From NCBI GenBank assembly GCA_000934385.1, contig KN880434.1:248001-312000 (forward strand): a stretch of DNA of 64,000 bases. The letters run 5' to 3'. The position numbers and the translations under genes were made by a program. The notes beneath the pieces were generated by a model, which made no database searches, was not told the origin of the DNA, and saw only the letters and a program-made list of their open reading frames with translations. Shown here one piece after another: positions 1 through 13,194 of the stretch (the first letter of the stretch is position 1; every line of letters begins with the position of its first letter). Source of the DNA: Cylindrobasidium torrendii FP15055 ss-10. Taxonomy: Eukaryota > Basidiomycota > Agaricomycetes > Agaricales > Physalacriaceae.

Positions 1-189
1 ATGCGGCTGAATGCGACTCTTATGCGCGAGTGGGTTCACGTGGGAACTGGTGAAAGGGCTCAGACCCCACGTGATTTCATCAAAACGCCTTGTTCTCTTG
101 ACTTCATTTATAGCGTGCCACCCTCTCTCTTTCGTCACTCCCTAAGCTTGGGCACAAAACTCTGCTGGATCCTTGCCTTTCGCTGATTA
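1..189 (+). promoter_or_regulatory. Upstream region of the PKA regulatory subunit gene with two CACGTG boxes
   Basis: This stretch lies directly upstream of the PKA regulatory subunit start codon. It carries two perfect CACGTG palindromes (37-42 and 68-73), 31 bp apart. CACGTG is the core site of basic helix-loop-helix factors such as yeast Cbf1 and Pho4; whether they act here is inference. A 61-codon open frame also covers the region but resembles no protein I know. Confidence 0.4.
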
Positions 190-1769
190 ATGGCCTCGTA
201 CACGTTCGATGGACTCATCGCAGATCTGACACGGGATGCGGGTCGCGCTCAACCGAAGGATGCTCTCCAATATTGCGCAACTTGGTTTCAGACAAGATTG
301 GAGGAACAAAGATCACGGACACGGGACTACCTGGCAAGGCATGCCTACGATGTTGGCCGCGAACTTCCCAGCGAAATATTCCAGGACCAACTGACTGGCT
401 CCGGCTCCGTTGTCTACTCTCCAATGCCACCACTCCCACCGCCACATTCTGGTCCGGTGGAGTTCAGCAATCCGTTCGCGCCAGCAGCTTCGCGGCAATC
501 TCGTGGGAGCATTGCGGGTCCGTTTGGACGGATGGACTCGCCTGGTCATAGGAATTCCCTCCATGGACCGCCACCAACATTCCAACTCGACGGGCGCGTC
601 TCTCCCCTTACACGGACGGCGGAGTATCCGGGCCCTGGAAATGGATTCTACGAGCCTGGCCCGCCTGCAGATCCGTATAACGTTGGCCCAGGAAATTATC
701 TGAGCCCATCCCCGCATCACCCTGCTTCAGCCATCTTTGCGCGCCGCTCGTCCATCTCTGCCGAGTCCATTCTTGTGGACAGCATCAAGCCTGAGCATCT
801 TCCCGTATATCCCAAATCACCCGAGCAACTTGAGCGCATTCGAGCGTCCATTTCAAACAACTTCATCTTCCGCGATCTCGACGAAGAACAGGCGACAGGC
901 GTACTTAACGCAATGCAGGAAAAGAAGACGGTCAAGGGAGAGGTTGTCATCCGGCAGGGAGACGTCGGGGACTTTTTCTATGTTGTGGAAAGTGGCTTGC
1001 TTCACTGCTACATCCGTTCGGATCCCCTCCCTCCAGCTTGGAATTCATCTCCCACGCCAGCGGAGGACAAATTCCTTTCACCTGGCTACCATTCCGAGTT
1101 TGGAAAGCAGGTCGCCGAGTGCACGCCTGGCACTTCATTTGGTGAACTGGCGCTCATGTATGGGCACTTGCGTGCGGCGAGCGTTGTATGTGTGGAAGAC
1201 TGCACACTCTGGTCACTAGACAGGATTACGTTCCGCTCGATTATACTCAAGGCTGCCCATCGCCGACGCACCATGTACGAAGACTTCCTTTCCCAGGTGA
1301 CGCTACTGTCTTCTTTGACTGGAAGCGAACGCAGCAAGATTGCAGATGCGCTGGTATCCAAGGTCTATCAGGATGGCGAAGCAGTGGTCAAGCAGGGAGA
1401 GATGGGAGACACATTCTTCTTTGTCGAGGAAGGTGAAGCTGTCGTTACCAAAGCCTTGACCGGCGAGGACGGGCAGACGAAGGAAGTGGCGGTGAATCAT
1501 TACAAGAAGGGTGGTTACTTTGGCGGTATGTTGGTATCCTCCCTCATGTCGTTGACTCACCATCCGCTCTAGAACTTTCACTTCTCACACGGGAACCGCG
1601 TGCAGCGACGGTCAGTGCAGTCCAGCGTGCAGATCCCGCCCTGCCCAAGCTCAAAGTGGCTGCCCTCGATGCGGTCGCATTCACACGTCTGCTCGGTCCT
1701 CTTCGCGACCTGATGGAGCGCCGTGCTGGCGAGATTTATGGCAAGCAAATTGCACGTCCTCAGTACTGA
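190..1769 (+). CDS. PKAR: cAMP-dependent protein kinase regulatory subunit
   Basis: Regulatory subunit that holds the PKA catalytic subunit inactive until cAMP binds. Two exons, 190-1525 and 1573-1769, give about 510 residues; the 47-nt intron interrupts the second phosphate-binding cassette, and splicing restores a canonical FGELSL...PRAATV motif. Order: N-terminal docking/dimerization-like helix (about 1-45), Pro/Ser-rich linker, an inhibitor-site motif RRSSIS (about residues 187-192), cyclic-nucleotide domain A (about 220-345, cassette FGELAL...LRAASV) and domain B (about 370-510). Both cassettes keep the Glu and Arg that bind cAMP. The Ser after RR makes it a type II-like, autophosphorylatable inhibitor site. 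Single-copy fungal orthologues (Bcy1/Pkar) control growth, morphogenesis and nutrient sensing. Confidence 0.97.
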
Positions 1770-2387
1770 GGGTGTATCTATAATGGAATGGTTGACAAAT
1801 GTTCTCTGCTGTATCGATCCTTGTTTTATTTCAATGTTTTTTTTGCCCAATTTTCCATGTCAATTTCGGTGCCAAGAGCCGCCCCCCCTGAAGTGAGGCC
1901 CCAGCAGGGCCCCAGTGAGGCCCGCCCCCCGAGATATCCGAGCCAGTGGTCTGGAGCACTCGTACATACTACTACATAGCTGATTGTGTCCTGGTTACCG
2001 TGATGCCAGTCGTGGCGATCGCGTCTGTGCGTGTGAAGGGAAACATGGCAAAAAGGCAGAGAAATATCCAGCGTCGCGCCCCAGACGGTGTACGAGACGT
2101 CGACTGAACGTCGGGTTATTGTTCAATTTCGGAGAGTATGATAAAGTGGTTCATCGGCTTTTGGCTTCGCAACCGGGAGATGCTCCACAAAACCTCGGCT
2201 TCATTGCCACAGTTTCGGGAAATTGAACAAATCGTGCATGTTACCAGCTTCCGAACTTTGTCTTCCTACCATCGAGTTCTCCGCGCGCTTGCAGGTGGAA
2301 GAAACCCTTCGTTCCCTCTTTCTTTTTGAAAAAAAAACCTATAAAACTTCTCTCTCAACACACACACATTCATTACCTTGCTTAACA
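1770..2387. other. Intergenic region with a C-rich direct repeat and TATA-like element
   Basis: No convincing gene. The first part should be the PKA-R 3' UTR. At about 1880-1930 there are several C runs and two imperfect copies of GTGAGGCCC. A TATAAAA-like element lies about 45 bp before the next start codon (around 2340-2346), after a run of eight or nine A residues. Small open frames here do not look coding. Confidence 0.4.
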
Positions 2388-3730
2388 ATGTATGCACCAG
2401 TGGATCGTTTGGTGCAGAGGCAGGTCCTCGGGGATATCCTTGGTGGTATTGGCGATGCTGTTAGCGACGTCGCGTGCGTGTTCTTTCCATCCTGCTGCTC
2501 ATCTTTGCTCATTTCAACAGTGGCGGCGCTAGCTCTGCAGTCAGTGAGGTCACAAGCGCCGTTGGCGGTATAGGAAGTGTTGTTCTCCCGACAGCTACAT
2601 CGTCTTCGTGCGTGGTTCTCTCTCTGAATCTCCCGATTTCTGGGAAAGATTAACAATCCGTAGGTCCACCAAGGCCACTTCCTCTTCCACTTCGGCGTCC
2701 TCCTCAAGTTCTTCGAGCAGGTAGGCATCACTTCCTATCGCGCCTTGTGATTCCGTTGATATGAACATCTAGTTCTTCTTCATCTCGTTCTTCATCTCGT
2801 TCTGTTCCATTGGTCAGTCTGCCTACGCCCTCGAGCACCCGTACCTCTGCCTCCTCCTCTGCTACGACCACGTCCAGCAGCTCCTCCTCCTCGGCTTCAT
2901 CCTCGTCCACAAGTGCGCCTCCGAGCACCACGAGTGAGCCGCCCTCAACGACTGCGACTCCGACAACGTCCTCTATTCTGGAAACCATCACCTCGAATGG
3001 TGTGCAGACCGTTGTTGTCGATGAGACAGTCATTAGCCCCTCGGCCACAGCGTCCGCTCCTGTCACTCCGGGCACATCTGGCTTCTTGGGCAACAAGGGC
3101 CTCTCCGGCTTTGTGTTCGCATTATGCGGTGTCGTAGGCTAGTGTTTTCTGAGTGCAATCTTTCAAGTTCAAACTAACGTTACTCAAGGCCTTATCCTTA
3201 TCCTTGCTATTGTGGCCTTTGTTCTTCGCCGCACCCGCCAAAAGCGCCTCCTTGACGAGGCGATCAACTTCGATCCAGCCTCCAATGGAGCCTACCGCGA
3301 TGACATGGAAGCCGGGCTGAACGAAAAGCGGAACAGCACCGCGAGTTCAGGCAGTGGCAGAAGCAACCGTGGGCACATGCAGGCCGCGTTTGGCACGCAG
3401 CCCTCCGCCTTCAACCAGGTTCCGCCTGCGGCGTACTACGATGCCGGGTACAACGCACAATACAGCAACCAGCAGCGCTCGTACGGGAACTACGCTGGTA
3501 CCAACTATACGCCGCAGTCTCCCGCCGCTGCATACGATATCGGTGCGCGTCCTCAGCAAGCCTACCCCGGCAATGTACAGGCTGTCGGTGGTTACTATGA
3601 GGGAAATCGCGTCCAGGCTTCTCCACCACCTCAGGCGTACAGTGGTCTTGCCCAACCCGCGCAAGCGGCGGGCGCTAACCGCTCCAACACTCCCTCTCCT
3701 CCTCCCGCGCAGAATCCTTTCGTGGGTTGA
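2388..3730 (+). CDS. Serine-rich single-pass membrane protein, hypothetical
   Basis: Five exons (2388-2473, 2521-2607, 2664-2720, 2773-3128, 3189-3730) give about 375 residues. The N terminus has a short Gly/Ala/Val-rich stretch but no typical signal peptide. It is followed by a long Ser/Thr-rich segment likely to be O-mannosylated, then one hydrophobic helix (around GLILILAIVAFVL), a basic stop-transfer stretch (RRTRQKR) and a cytoplasmic tail rich in Tyr, Gln, Asn and Pro. Frame continuity at the last junction requires a weak donor (GTGTCG) at 3129. The layout recalls fungal wall-stress sensors of the Wsc/Mid2 type, but there is no WSC domain, so function is unassigned. Most of the length is low complexity. 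Confidence 0.75.
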
Positions 3731-4439
3731 GTAGGTACAAACAAGAAATATTGGTGACATCGTTTGTTCAATGGTATGTTGACTCCCATCTTATCTTGGG
3801 GTAGTTCTAAGTCGGCTTTCTTAGGACGCTGCTACCAAAAGAAACGGACTGAATTTGTAACTAATCGATATATACTTGCTCAATACCCCTGCCCCCTACA
3901 TACACTACGTATATTTCTTTCTGACTGCCCACTTTCTCTTCGCTGGGTAGGACAGACTTTTTTATGAACCTTCGAGTCCCGTTACGCTACACGCACCCCA
4001 CATCGTACTCGCTGCTTTCCCATCGCATTTCAACCTTTGGGTTCTTCGTTCTGCTGGTCACACGTTGCCCACTGATCTTCTTTTGCTCAGAGAGCGCGTA
4101 TTTATTCCAACCCCAACCCTTCTTCTTTCTGTGTGTGCATTTTTGCGGCTCTTTGGAAGGGCTTAGCTTTGCTTTATATATATTTTGAATACAGTCTGAT
4201 GATTGTGTATGTGCTGATTCTGGGGTGCTTGCACTAGGATTACATATGCTCATTATGAACATGGCCTATGTCTGATGTGGGAAACTGGTTTGAACTGGCC
4301 ACTTGTATATAGCTCATCGATAATTGCCAGAGAAGAAGAGAAGTAAAGAACAGGGAGGACATGCATGACAACTGACTTGTACTGAGATATGTGGGTCAGT
4401 TTCCTTCCCTCGTTCGCTTCGCAAGAGTATCTATTCCAG
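3731..4439. other. Convergent intergenic region
   Basis: Between two convergent genes. T-rich plus-strand sequence is consistent with 3' UTRs and termination. I see no coding frame, RNA gene or repeat that I can support. Confidence 0.4.
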
Positions 4440-6912
4440 TCACAGCTTCTCTTTGTCCTCGAGATTCGGACCCTCCTCGTGCAAGGAAGATGGGGAATGG
4501 TCCACACCTTCAATCGCCCTACTACCCCGCAGTCTGTGCTCTCGCCTCTCCAAGAACCACACTAGCCACGTACATCCCAGTGTTGCTACACTGGCGCAGA
4601 TCATAGCTATCGACCCCTTCTGGAACTTGGGCGCGTCGGTTGCAGGATAGAAAATCAAGGACCACCAAGCGTTCACGACGTTGTTCCACATACTGCATGG
4701 TGGTCAGTCACTAGTCGATATTCAAAATTCACTTGCGCTTGTGCAAGGCATACTTCATTGAAGCTAGGACAATCGCTCTTTCCTGGTCATCGTCGGCACA
4801 TATCTGGTTGGCCCAGCTAAAGTAATGTTGTCAGCTGGTGGCATTCTCCACGGAAACTGGTTTTCACACATACGCGAAAGTCGTGGCTTGGCCTGCGTAG
4901 GAAGCACCTGCTATATCTGGTTGTCCCACTTAGCTGTATACCTTCAGACAATGGACGGTTCCTACAGAATGCAGCAAATTTAAGGGCTGTGGGACTGCCC
5001 CAGGCCAAGATACATATGGCTGCAAATATGCATGCTACCGCCATGTAGACGAGGACAGGCCACCTTTGACGCGTGGAGTCAGTCCAAGTGGCGCAAACCA
5101 ACGTCGAGGCCACCGCAAAGGCGGTCATTCCTGAAGGGTAATAATCTAGTGGCTATGCGTTAACGCAAGGGTTCAACGCTGGGTAGGTGGCGCGCCAACC
5201 TATTTGCTCGACGGTATAGCCCCCAATAGCTGACAGTCGTCAGATACAATCGCGCCGTCGCGCTGCCGTATGTACGCACCTTTCATCCACTGTCCCATAA
5301 TGTTATTCGATCCGAAGCATTCTGTCTCACCGGAAATTGCGAACTAGAGACTATCAGTACTAGAGCGCGCGAGAGTATAAACCGAAGGGGGCGTACCAAG
5401 AGGCTACATGCGTACCACCGCCATTTGCTGAGGACGCGCTTGAATGTACCCAACGTCACCGGTTTGTGGATAACTTGTATTTCGCCTTGGATACGAGTAC
5501 GCGCTAACAACCGTTCCTACGGAGCCCTCTGTCATGCTGTGTCTTCCCAAAAGCGGATGAAGGTGCACCAACCTGGTCCGAGAGGTAAAAGGCGTTAGTG
5601 GTTGCCGGCAGATCTGGGAACACCAGGAATCCATAAAGTGCGATTGGCATCGTGATTATGCCGTCAATGATAAAACTGCATGCCCTTCAGTCTCGACCCG
5701 TTCAATGAGCTTTCACTTACAGCCATCTCCATCCGCTGCGATTAGCGACGCCGTTCAGATGGCTACAGAATTGTCAGATCAAAGTAGTGGTGAGGATGCT
5801 GCTGCTTTACGTGTATACAGCTGCTTGCAGAATACCCGAAAAGCTAGGACCATCGATTAAAGTTGGACTAGGCTCGAGTATGGGAGGCATTACAGTGTTC
5901 CAATGAGTCCTGAACTCGTAAAAATACCTGACAGTCAGTTCAATATGTATGTAACGGTGGAGGTATCCATCGAATAGACATACCTGAGCGTTTGCCAAGC
6001 TCGTCGGGCTTGTACCATCTATCGTGAATATTAGCAACTTTACAAGTGTTTTTAGCTATTAGACGGACGAGCCAAGGACGTAGTGTGTTCCCACGAACGT
6101 GGAGGACTCGGCCATTCCCTGGAAGAAACGGATAGCATAAATCTATTTGTAAATGTCAATCCAAAGGCAAGGGTCCCAGGTTGTGAGTCGGGCGCACTGA
6201 TTCGACGTTGTGCACGGCGCTTGTACTGAAGAGTAAACATATCGGTTAGCACGGTTCGGTAGGCTCAAATCGAGGGTAGTTACGTGAACGTAAGCACACC
6301 CCAGACGATTTGCATCAAGGGGAGCCAAATTCGAGGCGGTACCCATTGTAACATGAGGTTGTCTGGAGGAAAAGGGAGACGACTTGCAGCGACTTGACCT
6401 CTTGGATTGAGTACATGACTTACTGGGTATCATTCCAACGATGTAACCGCAAGTGAATATGGTGTTGATTTTCTATTCAAATGCGAGGAAAGTGTGTGAG
6501 CTTTGTGCATGTGTAGGGAGAGTTCATTTCGAAGATGGTCAGCATACTGACATTGTATTCAGTGCCATACATGTGCAGTTCTTCCTTCATGCCTTCGAAC
6601 CATTTAGAAACCAGCAAGTGATGTGCCATCGGGAGCTAACCAGAAACGAAAGCATTCGAGATGTTGGACCGGTCCAGATCTGTGTAGTGTGAGATTTGAA
6701 GGTAACGCGTAATGGATATTCGCGGGACCTACAATTTGTGAAATACTGTACGAAAGATAAGATCTCAGATGGATTTGATTGGATATGACAGAAGGGATTA
6801 CCATGAGGCAGCAGTAGCTCAAGATGAAGGAATCAATTTTGAAAAGCAGCTTTGCCTCTTTGCCAGACGCATTTCCCCACAAAGCGACCCTCATTTTGGA
6901 GAGAAAAGCCAT
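4440..6912 (-). CDS. MFS transporter of the anion:cation symporter (ACS) family, Fen2/Vht1/liz1-like
   Basis: Predicted plasma-membrane permease of about 500 residues with roughly 12 helices. About 19 short introns can be placed by following the family consensus; every junction restores frame. Recognisable pieces in order are YFTNYLDRSNISNAFVSG (helix 1 and following loop), a FTCGYIVGMIPS motif, QWVPPRIWLPLMQIVWG, AIRFFQGMAESSTFVGTHY, SGWRWLFIIDGIITMPIALY, TVEQIDYYPSGM, ASYAGQATTFAWANQI, and the C-terminal NNVVNAWWSLIFYPATDAP. These match fungal vitamin and carboxylate transporters related to pantothenate (Fen2/liz1) and biotin (Vht1) carriers; the substrate cannot be read from sequence. The start at 6912 leaves only about 20 residues before the first conserved segment, so an upstream exon is possible. 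A frame break seen near 6720 is removed by a 53-nt intron, so the gene looks intact. Confidence 0.88.
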
Positions 6913-7745
6913 GGGAAACTCTGAGGTTGTAGTCGGTGGAGAACCAGGCAGGACCAGACTCTCTATCGACGGCCAACGATATAATCAAAGTTGGCCTGTA
7001 GTAAGCGTTTTACTGTCAGAATGCCGAAACGATCGCGATCGGCTCCCTAACCAACTTTGGCAGTTTATCCAGCTCGCCGCTTCCGACGACGACGACGACG
7101 ACGGCGACGCCAAAAAAGTCGATTTGGATTATTATCCGAGGACTTTGCCGGGGTGGTATCCGGCATCGAACATCACAGCGCTCAAACGTAGCATCTCTCT
7201 TTCTTTAAAGTATACTCGGTTAGGTTTGTCCGAGGCCATATGGCTAAGAGATGACGACAAGGCGCGATTTCCAAGTCCTGAAGCGAAGCCAAGACGGAAA
7301 TCTACCCGGCACTTCCGTGAGAGCTTGAGGCGAGCTTGAGGCTTGTGTCCGATTTCAGTCCAATTGTCTGCGCCACCTCATCGTTCATCTCCTGCTACCG
7401 TAGCATCCAGGCCGCAGTTCGATGCGTCCAGCACAGCATGCATGCATACACGCGTTTACCTTGTCCTACTGGGTACTGGGCAGGCAGTATGAGTATATTG
7501 GCGAACACAGTCCCCGGGTCACGGTGGACCCAGGAGTTGCAATTTATTCCGACTAGAAGAGGCGTTTTGTCAGCGGTCATTGACTCATCTCTCCGCCGTG
7601 TGTGTTTCGGTTCGCCTCTTGTATCACCAATCATATTTCCCAAGTCGTTCTCGACGGCTTTTTGCCGATCCTATATAACATCGCGTCCCCCCAACCCAAC
7701 TCTGGTTCTTCTCCGCTGCCTCCAGCCTCCTGCTCCCGTGCCATC
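6913..7745. promoter_or_regulatory. Divergent promoter region between the MFS transporter and the Ytp1-like gene
   Basis: 833 bp without a supported gene. It holds a short GAC trinucleotide repeat (about 7086-7105). Toward the plus-strand gene there is a CCAAT at 7627-7631 and a TATATAA at 7672-7678, about 70 bp before the start codon at 7746, a reasonable core promoter. Longer plus-strand open frames (6824-7339 and 7336-7815) show no family resemblance. Confidence 0.5.
7672..7678 (+). promoter_or_regulatory. TATA box of the Ytp1-like gene
   Basis: TATATAA sits 68-74 bp upstream of the ATG at 7746, with a CCAAT element about 45 bp farther upstream. Position and spacing fit a core promoter for the plus-strand gene. 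Confidence 0.5.
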
Positions 7746-10156
7746 ATGCGGACCCCAAGGCGCTCCCTCTTTCTGCCAACACTGGCCTTTGTCCTCTTGT
7801 CCTCTTTGCCTCTGAGGGCAGACGCGTCTACATCGGACGCGGTGTTACTTTCTCGAGCGGAAGCCCACGAGCATAATGTCCACGAGCATAAGATGAACAT
7901 GCACGAACATGTTCACAGTGGCACAGTTCTGGAGCATTGGAACGAGACGCTGGTGTGTACTACGCCCCCTCCATCCTATCTCAATCCACTGAACATCCTT
8001 AGCAATTGGAAACGCATGCCCCAACACCACCATCCTACTTTACGCTCGATTTCGACAATGTGCCGGAGACTGAGCACAAGTACACCGGCTTGATGTTTTT
8101 GCATGGGTTGCTCATGGGATTGGCCTTCTTTGTATCGCTTCCAGCGGGTGCGTTGTACTTACTACGCCAAATTTTACTACTGATATCCTGATGCCTTACG
8201 CTCAGGCATTGCATTGCGCTCGGTTAAACACGCTTGGCACGGGATAGCCGTAGCTTCTTTCTACGGGTTTATTGCAATGGGATGCGCGTCCAGCGCACTG
8301 TACACGAAACTGAGTCCCCATCTGTGAGTCAACCCAGCTCTCCAATTCATACAACTCACCGACTTCGTTCATCTCCAGATATGAAGGTGATTCACGTTTG
8401 TGTGTTTGGTGAGATCATAGCTGAATATTTCTCAGGACAAGCGCACTCCCGGCAAGGATATCTCACCATTCTCGTGGCCGCTTCCCTTACCATTGTTGAC
8501 CTGCTCTCCATTATCCGTCGAATCTTTGCGTTTGTACGGAGTAGACAGAAGTTCCAGCTGCGGACATTCTGGAATAGTACGATCCTGGGTCGAGATGAGA
8601 CCTGGCTCAAGGATCTGACTCCAGAGGAGTACGTTGGTTTGGTGTCGGAGGAACCCGAGGAGATCGAGTTGGATGATTCTGGCAAGGGACTTGCGAGCCC
8701 AACATCCTCTGAGCGCCGGGTTCACTACGACGAGCGGACAATTCACGGGTCGACAGCGCAATGGGCAAACGATGTCAACCGCGCACACTCGGTTACCTCG
8801 GAAAGAACGCTTCTAGGTTCACGCTCGATGCATTCGGACGACACCTTGGACGTAACAAAACCCAGCTACCGGACGGCGGTCGGCTGGAAACAGCGCATCG
8901 GCAACGCGGTTTTCGCAACTGTCGAGAGGTCTCTTGTGATAGCCGGGTTTGCTCTGGTCATTTCTGGTATCGTCGTGTATACAGGTGAGTGCTCTCCATC
9001 GGTACTACTGGGAACCTGCTCATATCCGCTACAGGTGGATGCAGAGAAAATTACATTACCGGCTGCCTTGCCCATCTTATCAGTGCGTGGTGGCCATGCA
9101 TCACCTCTTTGTGCAGAGTGTTTATTGTGACGTTTAGAGGGTGGAATCTTTTGGTGCTACGGATTGCTCACATTCGCGCGCTATTTGGGAGCGTATTCTG
9201 ATCTTGGCTGGTCGTGGAATGCGCCTGGGGATCGCAGTACACCTACCGCGGAGTTCGTCGGTAAGCGCAACTCATTCTTGTTTAGCTATGAATGCTAATG
9301 TAAATACAAAGAGGCGTTGGTTATCACGCTTTACGGCTGCACCAACACATGGCTAGAGCGACTAGGGGCACTCCCAGGCTCACCTTACACGACGAAGCAG
9401 ATTCAACATATCGGTATAGCGGTACGCAGCATACCTTTGACTCTTCCTTTGCTCTGTCCTTACTTGGTCTCGAGGTTATGTTCTGGTTCGCAGGGCTGAT
9501 AGGAATGGCTTTGGAATCAAAGCGCTTGCGTCGCTGGGTGTCTACCATGACCGTTGCTTCCCTACCTGCCTCTGTCGACCGCAACAGCGAAGCGGTGGCT
9601 GAACCCCCCTCATACAGGGGAAGCTTCAATCCTTTCCCCGCTCTCGTTATCGGTGTCACCGGTACTGCTATGGCCGCACACTTCCAACCATACCGCTTCC
9701 AAGTAAGAGTACACCGTCCGACCACCAGCACCATCTAACTAGAGCTTTCTCAGGTTGAAATCCATATGCTTTGGGGTAACCTCCTAGCGGGCTTCGCTGT
9801 CTTGCGCTTTTTGACGTATTTCTTCCTCTGGCTCAACCCGCCCCGTTCGCTGCTGCCATCCCGGCCACCGACAGAGGCGCTGGCCAGCTTTTGCCTCGCC
9901 GCGGGAGGAATGGCCTTTATGTTGAGTACGGAAGAAGTGACAATCGCTGCCATGCGCCGTGGGAGGGATGACTGTGCGTTTGCTCTGTCGGTGCTCGAGT
10001 CTCATACTGACCTATTCCCTCACAGCAATGATGTTTGCAAACGTGACTGTTGCCATCACCTGTCTGGCATTCTGCTGGCTGGTCGGTGTCGTTGGTTTCA
10101 AAGCTTTCCTCAGAACGAGGTCTTCACCCAAAGTCTCCTTCCACGACACAGCCTAA
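7746..10156 (+). CDS. Ytp1-like multi-pass membrane protein (DUF2427 plus Ytp1 domains)
   Basis: Multi-pass membrane protein of a fungal family related to yeast Ytp1; its molecular function is unknown. The start gives a good signal peptide (MRTPRRSLFLPTLAFVLLSS...) followed by a His-rich lumenal stretch. About eight introns are removed to rebuild HGLLMGLAFFVSLPAG, KHAWHGIAVASFYGFIAMG (DUF2427-like), a loop rich in Ser and Glu, then CREN.ITGCLAHLIKGGIFWCYGLL, an Asn-Thr-Trp-Leu-Glu segment, and VMFWFAGLIGMALESKRLRRW of the Ytp1 region, ending ...VSFHDTA. The HxxxH-type histidines in helices recall cytochrome-b561-like heme ligands; that is inference. It is divergent from the ACS transporter and convergent with COQ2. 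Confidence 0.85.
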
Positions 10157-10386
10157 ATGAGGCTGGGATGTATCCTTCTCTCTTGGTTCTTAATGTATGA
10201 TTATTCATTGCCCTTAACGAATTCCCTTAGCTCGTCTGAGCCTCATTTAATGCCCCGTCCACGCCCCCTCATGTTCATACTTTTACACACCGGTATAATA
10301 TTAGCAGGTCACTTTCTACGATTCCTCTTTCATCGCGCTATACCGGTGGTATTGATATCCAAATGTACCCCTTGTTTGTGTCTGTA

Positions 10387-11697
<1,311 letters not shown>

Positions 11698-11852
11698 GAT
11701 CGTTCCGGACAACCGGAGCCTGATGCCAATGCCTGGCGACATGAAATGGTTATGGTTCCACGAATTCTGTATTCTGACTGCTACAGATCGACTATCCAAA
11801 TTGCGCTCTCATAAGATGTTAATCGTCCTCTGCATCCACAAATCCAACGGTA

Positions 11853-12868
11853 TCAAAATCCAGCCCATTCTTTGCCCAACTTGAAGGTCCACGACCAATC
11901 TATGCGCATGTCAACAACAGAAATACAAACGCAAAGAGATGCACCCACCAGCAAAGACATTTCCGTCGTCATCAATAACACGGCTCCTCACACTGTAGGA
12001 GCCACTGCGAGCGAGCATACCAGAGGGAGCTTCGTCCGATTCAAAGTTCTTCTCGTAGGGCTGGCCCTGGGGATGGGGACCGTAGGATCCGAGCATTTGC
12101 TCAAGTTTGTCCACTGTGAACAGTGTTATTACTATTCGAGGATTGTGGATGTATCCACGCACCCTTGACTCCAGCACGCTTGACAATTTGGAGGTACCGG
12201 ACACCCTAGAGATTGATGAGCGCATGTTGACTGCACGGATTCGACAAGACGCACAGAAATGATTGAGTGGTTGACCTTGAATTTGATGCGTACGCTGGAA
12301 GCAATGGGTGTTAGGGGGGAGATTGGCGAGATTGGCAACGCAACACACTTGTATTCAGCGCCCTCCTTGATAACAATGGCCTCTTTTGGTGGGTTGCTAA
12401 CGTCCATGATGATATGCTTGCCGGTTGGGAGTGTCGGGGAAGCAAGCTCGAGAGTTAGAACGGTAACCTGATGGAGGGAAATGCAGTGAGCACCAAAGAG
12501 TAATGAGTATGGTTGTCGCGCACCTGAGGACCACTGGCGGGGGCCGCCGATGAACCTGGGACGATTCCGAGCGATGCTTTCCAACGGGCCAAACTGTCCC
12601 AACTATTCAGATACGCGGGCCCTGCAACCAATGTTGAAGACGCACCTCTCATCTTCCGCGTCAAGTTGGGCGTATTCGTCGGCAGTTTTTGCAGGACCAG
12701 CAGGCTTGTAGCCTTATAACATTCTGTTCGGATGCTTCACATCACGACAAGAAGTGAATGTGCGTACCAGGAGTGGAGGAGGGTACGAGGTCGTCGTCTT
12801 CCTGAGGCTGGCAGTGTCGGTGAGCACGTTGTTAAACATCGGCGTATTGCGGCACGCACTGTAGACAT
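11853..12868 (-). CDS. RDI1: Rho GDP-dissociation inhibitor
   Basis: Cytosolic chaperone that extracts prenylated Rho/Cdc42 GTPases from membranes and keeps them GDP-bound. Exon 1 encodes only Met-Ser-Thr (12868-12860). The following exons rebuild PQEDDDLVPSSTPGYKPAGP, DEYAQLDAEDESWDSLARWK, the immunoglobulin-like beta-sandwich with VTVLTLELASPTLP, IKFKVNHSIIS, GVRYLQIVKRAGVKVD, the hallmark MLGSYGPHPQGQPYEKNF and GMLARSGSYSVRSRVIDDDG, and a terminal DWSWTFKLGKEWAGF. Length is about 200 residues, normal for the family. The acidic N-terminal arm and the conserved Tyr/Gly turn motifs are present, so it should be functional. It lies head to tail with COQ2 with a very short gap. Confidence 0.95.
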
Positions 12869-13194
12869 GATGGTGGTCGTCAGTCGTAAGTGACCATCGT
12901 GGTGAATTACACTTGATCAATCCGATTTTCCCACGGTCATCTGGGCGTCACGCCACTCGACCATATACCGTATTCAAGGAATCAGTGAGTCGCAAATTTC
13001 ACAACTTGCATTCCACGTCGCAAAATATGTATAAATGCGAATATAGATAGTAGTTGCTCCCGCAGTAGAGTTGTAATCAAGATCATTAAAGTAAACAAGT
13101 AGATATGTGCGTACAACAAAACAATTTAGCGCTAGCCTTGTCCGATAGAGCTTATGCATATACGGTAGTTTCCAGCCATAGTGAGCCGGTCATT
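12869..13194. other. Intergenic, AT-rich
   Basis: 326 bp between the RhoGDI start and the end of the first CCCH gene. AT-rich with no open frame, RNA or repeat that I can support. Confidence 0.35.

Noticed and set aside
6604..6912. Apparent frameshift after the first helix of the ACS transporter
   Set aside because: A 53-nt GT-AG intron restores the LDRSN motif in frame, so no damage is needed.
7086..7109. GAC trinucleotide repeat as a coding acidic tract
   Set aside because: The surrounding plus-strand frame shows no family similarity and lies in a divergent promoter region.
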